From positions 1 to 64,000 of the forward strand of contig CAZBPG010000003.1 in NCBI GenBank assembly GCA_964493695.1: 64,000 nt of DNA, given 5' to 3'. Under the pieces are notes generated by a model. That model was not told where the DNA came from. It did no database searches and worked only from the letters and a program-made list of their open reading frames with translations. The position numbers and the translations under genes are program-made. The stretch is from Bog-950 sp964493695 (lineage in GTDB: Bacteria > Bacteroidota > Bacteroidia > Chitinophagales > LD1). Of this stretch, positions 1 through 7,988 are shown in pieces. How positions within the stretch are numbered: the stretch's first letter is position 1; the number at the start of each line of letters is the position of its first letter.

Positions 1-92
1 AGACTCAACCTTATTTGCGCCATCTATAACATAGAATTATGAAAGAGGTCTATTATCAGTTTGTAATTTTATCACATTGTCATTTTTGAATT

Positions 93-1307
93 ATGCCAAA
101 GGTTTCCAATAAAGGATTAGAAATGCCCGCCTCTCCCATTCGCAAACTCGTGCCCTATGCCGATGCCGCGAAAAAGAAAGGAGTGAAAGTGTATCACCTC
201 AACATCGGTCAGCCCGATTTAGAAACGCCCCCGCAGTTCTGGAGCAAACTCAAAACCATCGACATAAAAACACTGGAGTACTGTCCCAGCAACGGTATTG
301 AATCGTACCGCAAAAAGTTTGCGGGCTATTACAACAGTATCGGTATTGATGTGGACGCATCTGCCTTCATGATTACCGAAGGCGCGAGCGAAGCGCTTTC
401 ATTTGGCATGTATAGTTGCCTCGATGACGGAGATGAAATTATTATCCCCGAACCTATGTATGCCAATTACATTGGCTTTGCCATGGCCGGTGACATTAAA
501 GTGAAACCGATTTCCACTTCCATCGAAACCGGTTTCGCCCTCCCTCCCATCGAAGATTTTGAGAAAGCCATTACGGCAAAAACCAAAGCCATTCTTATCT
601 GCAATCCGAATAACCCTACCGGTTACCTTTACAGCAAAGAAGAACTCGCTGTGCTCCGCGAAATTTGCCTGAAGCACGATTTGTTTCTTTTTGTAGATGA
701 AGTGTACCGCGAATTCCTCTATGGCGGAAAAGCGTTTTTCAGTGCCCTCAACTTGGAAGGAATGGAACAGCACGTAGTGGTGTTCGACTCTATTTCAAAA
801 AGGTTTTCTGCCTGCGGTGCCCGTATTGGCGCTATAGTTACCCGCAATAAGGAAGTTCTCGCTTCCGCCCTCAAGTTTGGTCAGGCGCGTCTTTCGCCCA
901 ACTCGCTCGGGCAAATTGCCGGTGAAAATCTTTTCGACCTCGGCAAAGAGTATTACGATGGCATTGTTGCCGAATACCAAAAGCGCAGAGATGTCATGGT
1001 GGAGCAACTCAACAAGATTCCGGGTGTGGTTTGTCCTAACCCCGGTGGCGCGTTTTATGCCGTAGCTTCTTTACCGGTAAAAGATACGGATGCGTTCTGC
1101 CAGTGGATGCTGGAAAGTTTTTCTTACAACAACGCTACGGTGATGATGGCGCCTGCTTCGGGCTTTTATTCCACTGCTGCTTCGGGAAAAAATCAGGTGC
1201 GCATTGCGTATGTGCTTAATACCGGTGATTTAACTGCTGCCATAAAGTGTTTAGAAGAAGGCTTGAAAGCTTACGCTAAAACTCCCGTCAGCGAGTTAGT
1301 GCATTAG
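93..1307 (+). CDS. PLP-dependent aminotransferase, class I/II
   Basis: This 404-residue protein is a fold-type I aminotransferase that moves an amino group between an amino acid and a 2-oxo acid using pyridoxal phosphate, in the cytoplasm. The N-terminal LNIGQPD segment, the NPNNPTG segment near residue 170 and the Schiff-base lysine in DSISKRF (K236) are all visible. The length is normal for the family. The ATG at 93 is used because the protein aligns from there. The exact substrate cannot be read; an aspartate- or aromatic-type enzyme is most likely. Its 3' end overlaps the convergent gmhB-like gene by 20 bp. A TTTG at 60-63 and a TTTG ending at 88 precede the ATG closely, so the mRNA may be nearly leaderless. 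Confidence 0.9.
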   Translation: MPKVSNKGLEMPASPIRKLVPYADAAKKKGVKVYHLNIGQPDLETPPQFWSKLKTIDIKTLEYCPSNGIESYRKKFAGYYNSIGIDVDASAFMITEGASEALSFGMYSCLDDGDEIIIPEPMYANYIGFAMAGDIKVKPISTSIETGFALPPIEDFEKAITAKTKAILICNPNNPTGYLYSKEELAVLREICLKHDLFLFVDEVYREFLYGGKAFFSALNLEGMEQHVVVFDSISKRFSACGARIGAIVTRNKEVLASALKFGQARLSPNSLGQIAGENLFDLGKEYYDGIVAEYQKRRDVMVEQLNKIPGVVCPNPGGAFYAVASLPVKDTDAFCQWMLESFSYNNATVMMAPASGFYSTAASGKNQVRIAYVLNTGDLTAAIKCLEEGLKAYAKTPVSELVH

Positions 1308-1851
1308 CAAAAGCAATAAGCGAGTCATATTTGAAATCCACTAAAGGCTTTTCGTCTTTTTTAATCTTCGAATTGTCGCCCACGAACACGGTGAACATAC
1401 CGGCATTCTTTCCGAACTGCATATCGCTTCCGGTATCCCCAACCATCAGACATTTAGAGAAATCAATTTCCTTAAAATCTTTCTTCGCTTTCAGCGCCAT
1501 GCCAATGTTTGGCTTGCGCATTTGCCGCGTATCCTCTTCAATCAAATCAGTAGCTGCATAAATTGCGTGTATCCGTCCCCCGTATTTGCGCACTTCTTTC
1601 AGCATTTCATCGTGTATAAACTGCAGGTCTTCCTGGCTCATCAACTCCTTTCCCACGCCCTGCTGATTGGTAACTACAATGATTCGCTTGAAGAGCGCTG
1701 AAAGATTCTTCAGCGCATCCATCACCCCTTCCAGAAAATAAAACTCGTCCCATTTCTTTACATAATCGTTCGGGTAATGAAGATTGATTACCCCATCGCG
1801 GTCGAGAAAGAGTGTCCAGGTTTTGTCAATGTTTAAATCACTCAACTTCAT
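1288..1851 (-). CDS. gmhB: HAD-family phosphatase, D-glycero-D-manno-heptose-1,7-bisphosphate phosphatase-like
   Basis: This 187-residue HAD hydrolase has the nucleophile motif LFLDRDGVI (D17, D19), the VVTNQQGVG motif near residue 60 and a C-terminal GDTGSDM motif. It is the last gene of a three-gene minus-strand operon after gmhA and hddC, overlapping hddC by 4 bp. Family knowledge and this context point to removal of the 7-phosphate from heptose 1,7-bisphosphate for LPS or S-layer glycan precursors. One oddity is that the cysteine/histidine zinc loop of classical GmhB is not visible where expected, so the specificity could differ. The heptose kinase that would complete the pathway is not in this window. 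Confidence 0.8.
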   Translation of the reverse strand: MKLSDLNIDKTWTLFLDRDGVINLHYPNDYVKKWDEFYFLEGVMDALKNLSALFKRIIVVTNQQGVGKELMSQEDLQFIHDEMLKEVRKYGGRIHAIYAATDLIEEDTRQMRKPNIGMALKAKKDFKEIDFSKCLMVGDTGSDMQFGKNAGMFTVFVGDNSKIKKDEKPLVDFKYDSLIAFANALTR

Positions 1852-2546
1852 TCGAACAACTTTTTGAAGTCTATTTGTGCCTTGGTGTAATCTTCAGGAA
1901 TACCAATATCAATGAAATAATTGCCGAAAACCTTGCCGTTGATTTTCTTTACACTCACATACTTCTCCAGCACTTCCTTCTCGAACGAAAATCTCTCTGC
2001 TTCAACACCAGCAAGTGTTTCCTTGTTCAAAAAATAAACGCCTCCGTTTATCAGCCCCTCTTCTACCGGTTTCTTCTCTTCAAACTTTACGATGCGTTCA
2101 TCTTCCGTTTCAACAGTACCGTAACGGTCGAAGTTGTGCATAAGCTTTAACGCCATCGAGATATCAGCGGAAGTATTGAAATGAAACTCCTGCAAGCCGT
2201 TCAAATCAATGTCAAAAAAAGTATCGCCATTCAGCACAAAAGCAAAATCATCAACCGATTGAAACGCCTTCTTAATCGCGCCACCGGTGCCCAGCGGTTC
2301 ATCTTCTTTGCTGTAAACAATCTCAACCTCCAGATACTTATTGCCAAAGTGCGCTTCAATAACCTCGGCTTTATATCCTACAGAAAGAATTGCTTTTGTA
2401 ACTTTCTGGCGGCTGAGATAAACAAAAACATAATGCAGAAAAGGTTTGCCGTTAATCATCGCCATCGGTTTCGGCAAATCGTTAATCACCCCCCGCAGAC
2501 GGGTACCCAAACCACCGGCAAGAACAATTGCAGGATAATTCTTCAT
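1848..2546 (-). CDS. hddC: Nucleotidyltransferase, D-glycero-D-manno-heptose 1-phosphate guanylyltransferase-like
   Basis: This 232-residue sugar-phosphate nucleotidyltransferase begins with the GGLGTRLR signature (about residues 11-18) followed by LPKPM, and carries LNGDTFFDID as its metal-binding stretch. It would join a nucleotide to heptose 1-phosphate. GDP is the likely nucleotide because HddC proteins of this length sit with gmhA and gmhB, but ADP cannot be excluded from sequence alone. The gene lies 3 bp downstream of gmhA and overlaps gmhB by 4 bp, so the three are translationally coupled. Confidence 0.82.
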   Translation of the reverse strand: MKNYPAIVLAGGLGTRLRGVINDLPKPMAMINGKPFLHYVFVYLSRQKVTKAILSVGYKAEVIEAHFGNKYLEVEIVYSKEDEPLGTGGAIKKAFQSVDDFAFVLNGDTFFDIDLNGLQEFHFNTSADISMALKLMHNFDRYGTVETEDERIVKFEEKKPVEEGLINGGVYFLNKETLAGVEAERFSFEKEVLEKYVSVKKINGKVFGNYFIDIGIPEDYTKAQIDFKKLFE

Positions 2547-2549
2547 CTT

Positions 2550-3122
2550 TTATGTGAAGAGTTTGTCTTCCACTAACTGGCAAATAATATGTCCGATAAG
2601 AATATGACTTTCCTGAATCCTCGGAGTGTCTTTGCTCGGCACATTAAAAAGATAATCGCAGGAGTCTTTCATTTTGCCTCCGCCTTCACCGGTAAACGAA
2701 ATAACGTGCATACCGCGTTGTTTTGCTTCAATCTGCGCCAGCAAAACATTTTTCGAATTGCCTGAAGTGGAAATACCAATCAGCACATCGCCTTTTCTTC
2801 CGTACGCTTTTACAGCTCTTTCATAAATCTGGTCGTAGCTATAATCGTTCGCCACAGCCGTCAGAAAAGAAGTATTCACATGTAATGCTTCAGCAGGAAG
2901 AGGTTCCCTGTCACTATAAAACCTTCCGGTAAACTCAGCAGCCAGATGCTGTGCATCGGCTGCGCTGCCACCGTTACCGCACAAATACAGGCGGTGCCCG
3001 TTTTCGAAAGCGTCTGCAATCAGTTTCGAAACTTCTTCAATCCGTTTTACAAAAAACTCATCCGCCAGAATTTTACTCTTGACTTCAATAGAGGAAGAAA
3101 TAATGGATTTGATTTTACTCAT
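2550..3122 (-). CDS. gmhA: Phosphoheptose isomerase (SIS domain)
   Basis: GmhA converts sedoheptulose 7-phosphate to D-glycero-D-manno-heptose 7-phosphate in the cytoplasm, the first committed step of heptose activation. The 190-residue protein is full length for the family. It has the SIS phosphosugar-binding segment LCGNGGSAADAQH near residue 47 and GISTSGNSKN near residue 118. It is the first gene of the operon. A TATGTTTG box on the minus strand (3127-3134) ends only 4 bases before the ATG, so transcription may begin at or near the start codon. Confidence 0.9.
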   Translation of the reverse strand: MSKIKSIISSSIEVKSKILADEFFVKRIEEVSKLIADAFENGHRLYLCGNGGSAADAQHLAAEFTGRFYSDREPLPAEALHVNTSFLTAVANDYSYDQIYERAVKAYGRKGDVLIGISTSGNSKNVLLAQIEAKQRGMHVISFTGEGGGKMKDSCDYLFNVPSKDTPRIQESHILIGHIICQLVEDKLFT

Positions 3123-3126
3123 AGCG

Positions 3127-3134
3127 CAAACATA
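3127..3134 (-). promoter_or_regulatory. Putative -7 box of gmhA promoter
   Basis: On the minus strand this reads TATGTTTG, matching the Bacteroidota -7 consensus TAnnTTTG. The start codon of gmhA follows after CGCT. No strong TTTG -33 box is visible upstream, so the call is tentative. Confidence 0.4.
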
Positions 3135-3149
3135 AAGAAAAGGCAGACC

Positions 3150-4538
3150 TTAAACAGCGGCTGAATTTCTTTTTTCCACCTTCATCATCATGCCGTATTT
3201 CGGGCGGAGGGTAATGAGCGGTTCGGCTTCTACAATAAAATTTTCCTTCAGCCGGAATTTGTATTTGCGGTACATCAGTATCAGTATAATCTGCATTTCC
3301 ATAATCGCAAAATTATTGCCGATACACAGGCGCGGACCACCACCGAAAGGGAAGTAAACGTACCGGTCAATGTTGTTTTTTAACTCCGGAGCAAAACGCT
3401 CGGGCTTAAACTTCATGGGTTCATCCCAATACTTTTCGCTGTGGTGGAAATACATAATCGGCATCAGCACGTTCGTATCTTTCATAATACGGTAGCCGCC
3501 AATTTCATCCTCTTCATTGTTTCTTCTGCCCACAATCCATGCCGGTGGAAACAAACGCATACTTTCATCAATCACCTGACGCACATATTGGAATCCGAGA
3601 ACGTTTTGAAAATTGAGTTCTACTCCGGCATCTAACTTCTCATCAATCTCGCGAATCATTTTTGCCTCTGCTTCGGGGTTTTGAGAAAGCAGGTAAAGCG
3701 TCCATGCCATAGCATTGGCGGTAGTTTCATTACCGGCAATAAAAATAGTCATTACCTCATCGCGCAGTTGGCGGTTGTCCATCGCTTCACCGGTTTCTTC
3801 ATCGCGGGCATCGAGCAACATGGAGAGCAAATCGCTTTTCGAAATTCCCTCCTTCCTTCTTTTATCAATAATGTCGTAAATAATCTTGTCCAGAATTTTT
3901 ATCGCCTTGCGCTCCTGAATGTTTGTTGGAGTAGGAAACATAGCAGGCAACCGGATAGGAGAATTCAGTTTATCAGTGGCATATTGATTGAGTAAGGTAA
4001 TCTGCTTGCTCACCAAATCCGCTTTATCATCTACCCCATTACTGAAAATAGCCTCCGAAATAATCTCTAAAGTAAGATTGGTCATTTGCGGAGCTACATC
4101 AAAATATTCTCCGCTTTCAGCTTTCGGCTTCATGCTATCAACCTCCTGCTGTGCCCTGCGCACCATCATAGCGGTAAGGTCAGCGAGTTTTTGTTTATGG
4201 AAAGCCGGTTGAATAAGCCTGCGCTGTTTTTTCCAGAACTCTCCTTCGCTGGTCAGCAAGCCATTCCCCAAAAGAAGACGCAGCATATCATAAGCCAGGC
4301 TCTTCCGGTAATTCTTGTTGTTGTCTACCAAAACATATTTGGCATATTCAGGCTTTGCCGCAATTACAATACGGTTAAAGGGAAGAGACAGTGAAAAAAT
4401 TTCACCGTATTGCTTTATCAGCTTCGGCAAAACAGCATGGGCATTTTCGCGGAGCATGTAGCCGCTGCCAAACAGCCAATGTTTTTCTTTAGGAAAAGGA
4501 GGAACGGATTTCTTTTTTACAGGAGCTTCAGTTTCCAT
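3150..4538 (-). CDS. Cytochrome P450
   Basis: This 462-residue protein is a complete cytochrome P450, a haem monooxygenase that inserts one oxygen atom into an organic substrate. The I-helix oxygen-activation motif AGNETT lies near residue 270, the K-helix ExxR (ESMR) near 326, and the haem loop FGGGPRLCIG has its axial cysteine near 405. No transmembrane anchor is obvious, as expected for a soluble bacterial enzyme. The sequence resembles the CYP102/CYP4-like group often found as single genes in Bacteroidota. No ferredoxin or reductase gene is adjacent, so the electron donor and substrate are unknown. It lies upstream of gmhA on the same strand, 27 bp away, but gmhA appears to have its own promoter. 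Confidence 0.93.
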   Translation of the reverse strand: METEAPVKKKSVPPFPKEKHWLFGSGYMLRENAHAVLPKLIKQYGEIFSLSLPFNRIVIAAKPEYAKYVLVDNNKNYRKSLAYDMLRLLLGNGLLTSEGEFWKKQRRLIQPAFHKQKLADLTAMMVRRAQQEVDSMKPKAESGEYFDVAPQMTNLTLEIISEAIFSNGVDDKADLVSKQITLLNQYATDKLNSPIRLPAMFPTPTNIQERKAIKILDKIIYDIIDKRRKEGISKSDLLSMLLDARDEETGEAMDNRQLRDEVMTIFIAGNETTANAMAWTLYLLSQNPEAEAKMIREIDEKLDAGVELNFQNVLGFQYVRQVIDESMRLFPPAWIVGRRNNEEDEIGGYRIMKDTNVLMPIMYFHHSEKYWDEPMKFKPERFAPELKNNIDRYVYFPFGGGPRLCIGNNFAIMEMQIILILMYRKYKFRLKENFIVEAEPLITLRPKYGMMMKVEKRNSAAV

Positions 4539-4577
4539 TTCAGGCGCTATTTATCGGGTACAACGAACAAGAATCAA

Positions 4578-5789
4578 TCAAATTTTTGCGTCCTTGTATT
4601 TTCTCCAAAGGTAAACCGTTGCAGCAATACCTAACACAAACATAACGATGGAAATAACCTCGCTTTGCCGCAATTCAAATCCGCCAAAGAAGTAAGTATC
4701 CCTACCGCCCAAATCGCGCCACTGCTCAATGGCAAACCGCTGAATGCCGATAAGAATCATAAAGATGGTGAAGATGATACCCGGCTTGTAGGTCATCTTT
4801 TTACGGATGCTCCAGAGAATAATAAAAATAGTCACGCACATCAGCAGTTCATAAAGCGGAGTGGGATACGCGGCATTTGCGAGATAAGTGCAATGTTCTT
4901 CAGTGCAATTAGGCAGAATAGTCGTGGGTTCGGCATCAATAATATTATGCGCGTAGTTATCGCTCCATAAAAACTGGGGAAACCACGAAGGCTTGTTGTA
5001 AGGATTTGCCAGGCCCCAATCACCATCACCGGAAACATGACAACCGATTCTGCCAATACCATTGGCAAGAATAAACCCGGGTGCTACGGAATCAAAGAAA
5101 TGAGCCAGATTGAATTTTTTCTTCCAGGCATAAACTGCGAAACCGATACCGGCAAAAATCAACCCACCAAAAACCGAAAGCCCGCTGAACATAGAGCCAA
5201 ACGGATCGGCCCAGAAATTGGCATAGTCACCGGGGTTTTCGAGATAGTTGAAAAAATTGGCCCCCGAAATACCCAGCACTGCTGCAATCACCACTAAATC
5301 GCCAATACCATCGGAAGGGTAAACAGTGATTTTTTTCTTCACCGGTTGTGGCAGTTTCTCTTTGTTCTTTGTATAGTAGGAATAATACGCTAACGCTGCG
5401 CCACCAATAATTCCACCAAGCCAGCTACCGGTGGTAAGCGAAAGCATAAAATTATTGATAGCAATAGCTCCGGTGCTCAGTTCGGGCTGGTAAACAAAAA
5501 GACCTACGACTTTAAAGAACACTACAAAACCAAAAAGGAAATAAAAAGCAATTTCAGTAACCGATGGGGCCTCACCCACTATTACATCTGCCGGCTGTCC
5601 GGCAAGCAGGCCGAGTTTCTCTCTTCTGCGCATTTCGGCAACCGATAAAGTAGCAGCCACAAAAAAGCCACAGGCAACAAAAAAACCATAGCTATATACA
5701 GGAAGAAACCGGAAATCTGCCCAGGAAGCCTGATTAAAAAAATGAAAAATAAAATCGGTGACCTTGGGATAACAGCGCAATAGAATCAT
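4578..5789 (-). CDS. lgt: Phosphatidylglycerol--prolipoprotein diacylglyceryl transferase
   Basis: Lgt transfers diacylglycerol from phosphatidylglycerol to the lipobox cysteine of prelipoproteins in the inner membrane. The family signature is visible as GIGRIGCHVSGDGDWG near residue 245, and there are about seven hydrophobic segments. At 403 residues it is about 110 longer than E. coli Lgt. The extra length lies in loops, including a charged stretch near residues 55-70 and one near 290-320, a size common in Bacteroidota. The N-terminal extension before the first membrane span is short, so the ATG at 5789 is plausible. Confidence 0.93.
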   Translation of the reverse strand: MILLRCYPKVTDFIFHFFNQASWADFRFLPVYSYGFFVACGFFVAATLSVAEMRRREKLGLLAGQPADVIVGEAPSVTEIAFYFLFGFVVFFKVVGLFVYQPELSTGAIAINNFMLSLTTGSWLGGIIGGAALAYYSYYTKNKEKLPQPVKKKITVYPSDGIGDLVVIAAVLGISGANFFNYLENPGDYANFWADPFGSMFSGLSVFGGLIFAGIGFAVYAWKKKFNLAHFFDSVAPGFILANGIGRIGCHVSGDGDWGLANPYNKPSWFPQFLWSDNYAHNIIDAEPTTILPNCTEEHCTYLANAAYPTPLYELLMCVTIFIILWSIRKKMTYKPGIIFTIFMILIGIQRFAIEQWRDLGGRDTYFFGGFELRQSEVISIVMFVLGIAATVYLWRKYKDAKI

Positions 5790-5841
5790 AAGGCAAATTT
5801 AGCAGGGCGAATAAAAGACTTTCTGTTTTGTTCAAAACAGT

Positions 5842-6195
5842 TTACAGTTTTCTTTTTCTAATTACATCTCTTTCCAGCACAATAAACCAACCGGTAATTT
5901 CACTTTTTTGCACCTGGAAAAAATGTTTGAATACTTCATAAGGTTCCTCAGGAGTATTTGGATTAAACCTAAAAAACAAAACCCCAACAGGGGCAGGAAG
6001 TTTTTCTTTAAACAGCAGATGTCCGTAATCTTTGTCGAAAGTCAAAATTACTTGTTGATTGGCAACCGCGTGTTGCAGAACAATTTTATCGGAAACAGAA
6101 GACATGACTTCTGAAACACTTTCAACTTCAAAACCCTCCTCGCGAAGCTTTCTGATACTAGTGACGGGAAAATTTTCATTGGCAAGAAATTTCAT
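5842..6195 (-). CDS. DUF5615-family PIN-like protein (putative toxin)
   Basis: This 117-residue protein begins MKFLANENFP and has an ILTFDKDYG motif near residue 55, the pattern of DUF5615 proteins, which share the PIN nuclease fold. Acidic residues that could hold a metal ion are N7/E8 and the D-K-D group. It overlaps the upstream DUF433 gene by 4 bp on the same strand, the usual organisation of this pair, which is treated as a toxin-antitoxin-like module. Nuclease activity is inferred from the family only. Confidence 0.8.
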   Translation of the reverse strand: MKFLANENFPVTSIRKLREEGFEVESVSEVMSSVSDKIVLQHAVANQQVILTFDKDYGHLLFKEKLPAPVGVLFFRFNPNTPEEPYEVFKHFFQVQKSEITGWFIVLERDVIRKRKL

Positions 6196-6425
6196 GCCCG
6201 GATAAGAATGAGTTCATCTTTAATACAATCTTGCAGGTATGCAAAAACAGCGCGCAAATCGTTTTGAGTAAGGCGCGGATAGTTTTCTAAAATTTGCTGC
6301 TCACTCCAACCGGCTTCATACAAACCTAAAATGAATTCCACTGCCAAACGAGTTCCTTTAATAGCCGGTTTGCCAACTAAAACTTCCGGGTCAGATTGAA
6401 TATGATTTCTCCAGTTCATAAGCAC
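6192..6425 (-). CDS. DUF433-family antitoxin-like protein
   Basis: This 77-residue protein has the DUF433 pattern: HIQSDPEVLVGKPAIKGTRLAVEFIL followed, across a short turn, by a C-terminal helical region with NYPRLTQNDLRAV. DUF433 proteins carry a winged-helix-like fold and usually precede a DUF5615 gene, as here, with a 4-bp overlap. It is likely to bind its own promoter and to neutralise the partner, but that is inferred from the family. Confidence 0.8.
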   Translation of the reverse strand: MLMNWRNHIQSDPEVLVGKPAIKGTRLAVEFILGLYEAGWSEQQILENYPRLTQNDLRAVFAYLQDCIKDELILIRA

Positions 6426-6461
6426 GAATTTAGTTTGTATTACCCAAACAAAAAAACATTT

Positions 6462-7817
6462 CTACGCAATTGAAAGTTCCAAATGCTTGGTGCCTTTTAC
6501 ATAGCCAAAATCCGAAACTTCATTCAGCCGGATGGTTTGTATGGTGTTCCACATATCATCTTCGAACGGAATACCTGTTTTGATGTAGTTATCGGTAAAG
6601 CCGTAACGGATACCGTTATCGTTTTCGGCTTCAAACAAAACTTTGCGCTCAGTGTTTACGTGCTCGCTGTAAAACTTACGTTTCTTCTTTTCAGAAAGTA
6701 TGCGCAGCATCCTGTTCCGCTCTTTTCTTTCGGGCACAGGAACCACTGGTGTGATGTTGAGCGCGCGGGTATTGGCGCGCTCGCTGTAGGTAAACACATG
6801 CAGATAGGAAACATCCAGTTCGTTCACAAAATTGTAAGTCTCTAAAAACTGTTCGTGTGTTTCACCGGGGAAGCCGACAATAACATCCACACCAATACAG
6901 GCATGAGGCATAACCGCTTTTATTCTCTCCACTCTTTCTTTATACAGCTTGCTCAGATATTTTCTGCGCATCAGTTTCAGAATTTTATCGCTGCCGCTTT
7001 GGAGCGGAATATGAAAGTGCGGCATAAATCTTTCGCTGCCTGCTACAAAATCAATGATTTCGTTGGTGAGCAGGTTCGGCTCGATGGAAGAAATACGGAA
7101 GCGCTCAACTTCTTTAATCTTATCTAACTGCTGAATGAGCTGGTAGAAATCTTCACCGGTGCGTTCGCTGCCATCGGTAGCCTTGCCGTAATCGCCAATG
7201 TTTACACCGGTAAGCACAATTTCTTTTACACCGGTGGCAGCCACTTTCTTTGCCACTTCAACCGTGTGGGCAATGGTATTGCTTCTGCTTTTACCGCGCG
7301 CCAAAGGAATGGTGCAGAACGAACAGAAGTAGTCGCAGCCATCCTGCACTTTCAGAAAACTGCGGGTGCGCTCGCCCTGCGAGTAGGCATCGGCATAAAA
7401 CTCTACGTTATTGATATCGCCACTGATAACAAGAGGAGATGCTTCGACTCCGCTCAGCATGACATTCTCTTCTAATTTTTCAAGATACTCATGAATCTTA
7501 AACTTCTCGTTGGCGCCCAGCACCATGCTCACTCCCTTTATCTTCGAAATTTCTTCGGGCTTTAACTGCGCAAAACATCCAACGATGATAATTTTTGCTT
7601 CGGGGTTTGTCTTTAAAGCCGCTTTAACCACATGCCGTGTTTCTTTATCGGCATTCTCGGTAACACTGCAGGTATTAATAATGTAATAGTCTGCGCGGTC
7701 GCTGAACTCCACCTTCTGAAAGCCCTGCTCGGTAAGAATGCGGGCAATAGCCGAAGTTTCGGAGAAGTTGAGCTTGCAGCCAAGGGTGTGCAGCGCTATT
7801 TTGCGATTGTAATACAT
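6462..7817 (-). CDS. mtaB: tRNA (N6-threonylcarbamoyladenosine37-C2)-methylthiotransferase
   Basis: MtaB is a radical-SAM enzyme that adds a methylthio group to t6A37 of ANN-decoding tRNAs. The N-terminal MTTase domain has the auxiliary-cluster cysteines C14, C50 and C81. The radical-SAM motif GCDYFCSFC (C161, C165, C168) follows, and a TRAM-like C-terminal region is present. I chose the ATG at 7817, giving 451 residues beginning MYYNRKIALHTLGC. The reading frame stays open to 8117, but that extension is unlike the family and covers intergenic repeats and the divergent gene. Residues 119-128 (VMLSGVEASP region) are encoded by a dispersed palindromic repeat inserted in frame between the MTTase and radical-SAM domains. 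Confidence 0.9.
   Translation of the reverse strand: MYYNRKIALHTLGCKLNFSETSAIARILTEQGFQKVEFSDRADYYIINTCSVTENADKETRHVVKAALKTNPEAKIIIVGCFAQLKPEEISKIKGVSMVLGANEKFKIHEYLEKLEENVMLSGVEASPLVISGDINNVEFYADAYSQGERTRSFLKVQDGCDYFCSFCTIPLARGKSRSNTIAHTVEVAKKVAATGVKEIVLTGVNIGDYGKATDGSERTGEDFYQLIQQLDKIKEVERFRISSIEPNLLTNEIIDFVAGSERFMPHFHIPLQSGSDKILKLMRRKYLSKLYKERVERIKAVMPHACIGVDVIVGFPGETHEQFLETYNFVNELDVSYLHVFTYSERANTRALNITPVVPVPERKERNRMLRILSEKKKRKFYSEHVNTERKVLFEAENDNGIRYGFTDNYIKTGIPFEDDMWNTIQTIRLNEVSDFGYVKGTKHLELSIA
7438..7465. repeat. Dispersed repeat inside mtaB (TCATGCTGAGC family)
   Basis: This stretch reads on the minus strand as TGTCATGCTGAGCGGAGTCGAAGCATC (split here as TGTCATGCTGAGC then GGAGTCGAAGCATC). 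The same element lies in noncoding DNA at about 60398-60421. Here it is in frame and encodes VMLSGVEAS. Confidence 0.85.
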
Positions 7818-7853
7818 CGGGGTGCGAATATAGGAAAGTAGGCGTTTGCCAAT

Positions 7854-7886
7854 AACCCCGAAAGGGTTTGGAACCCTTTCGGGGTT
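7854..7886. repeat. Palindromic repeat AACCCCGAAAGGGTT, copy 1
   Basis: This is a perfect 15-bp inverted repeat (AACCCCGAAAGGGTT) with a 3-nt loop. It lies between the divergent mtaB and oxidoreductase genes, so it cannot be a terminator of either. Related copies are at 21553-21585 and 42577-42610. Confidence 0.85.
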
Positions 7887-7988
7887 ACCGCCAACTGTGA
7901 ACTGTGAACTATCCAATCCACAAAAGTTTTTGCACATCCTTTGAAGAAATAATCGTGTTGAGTTTTTACAGCCGCATACATTCGTTGC

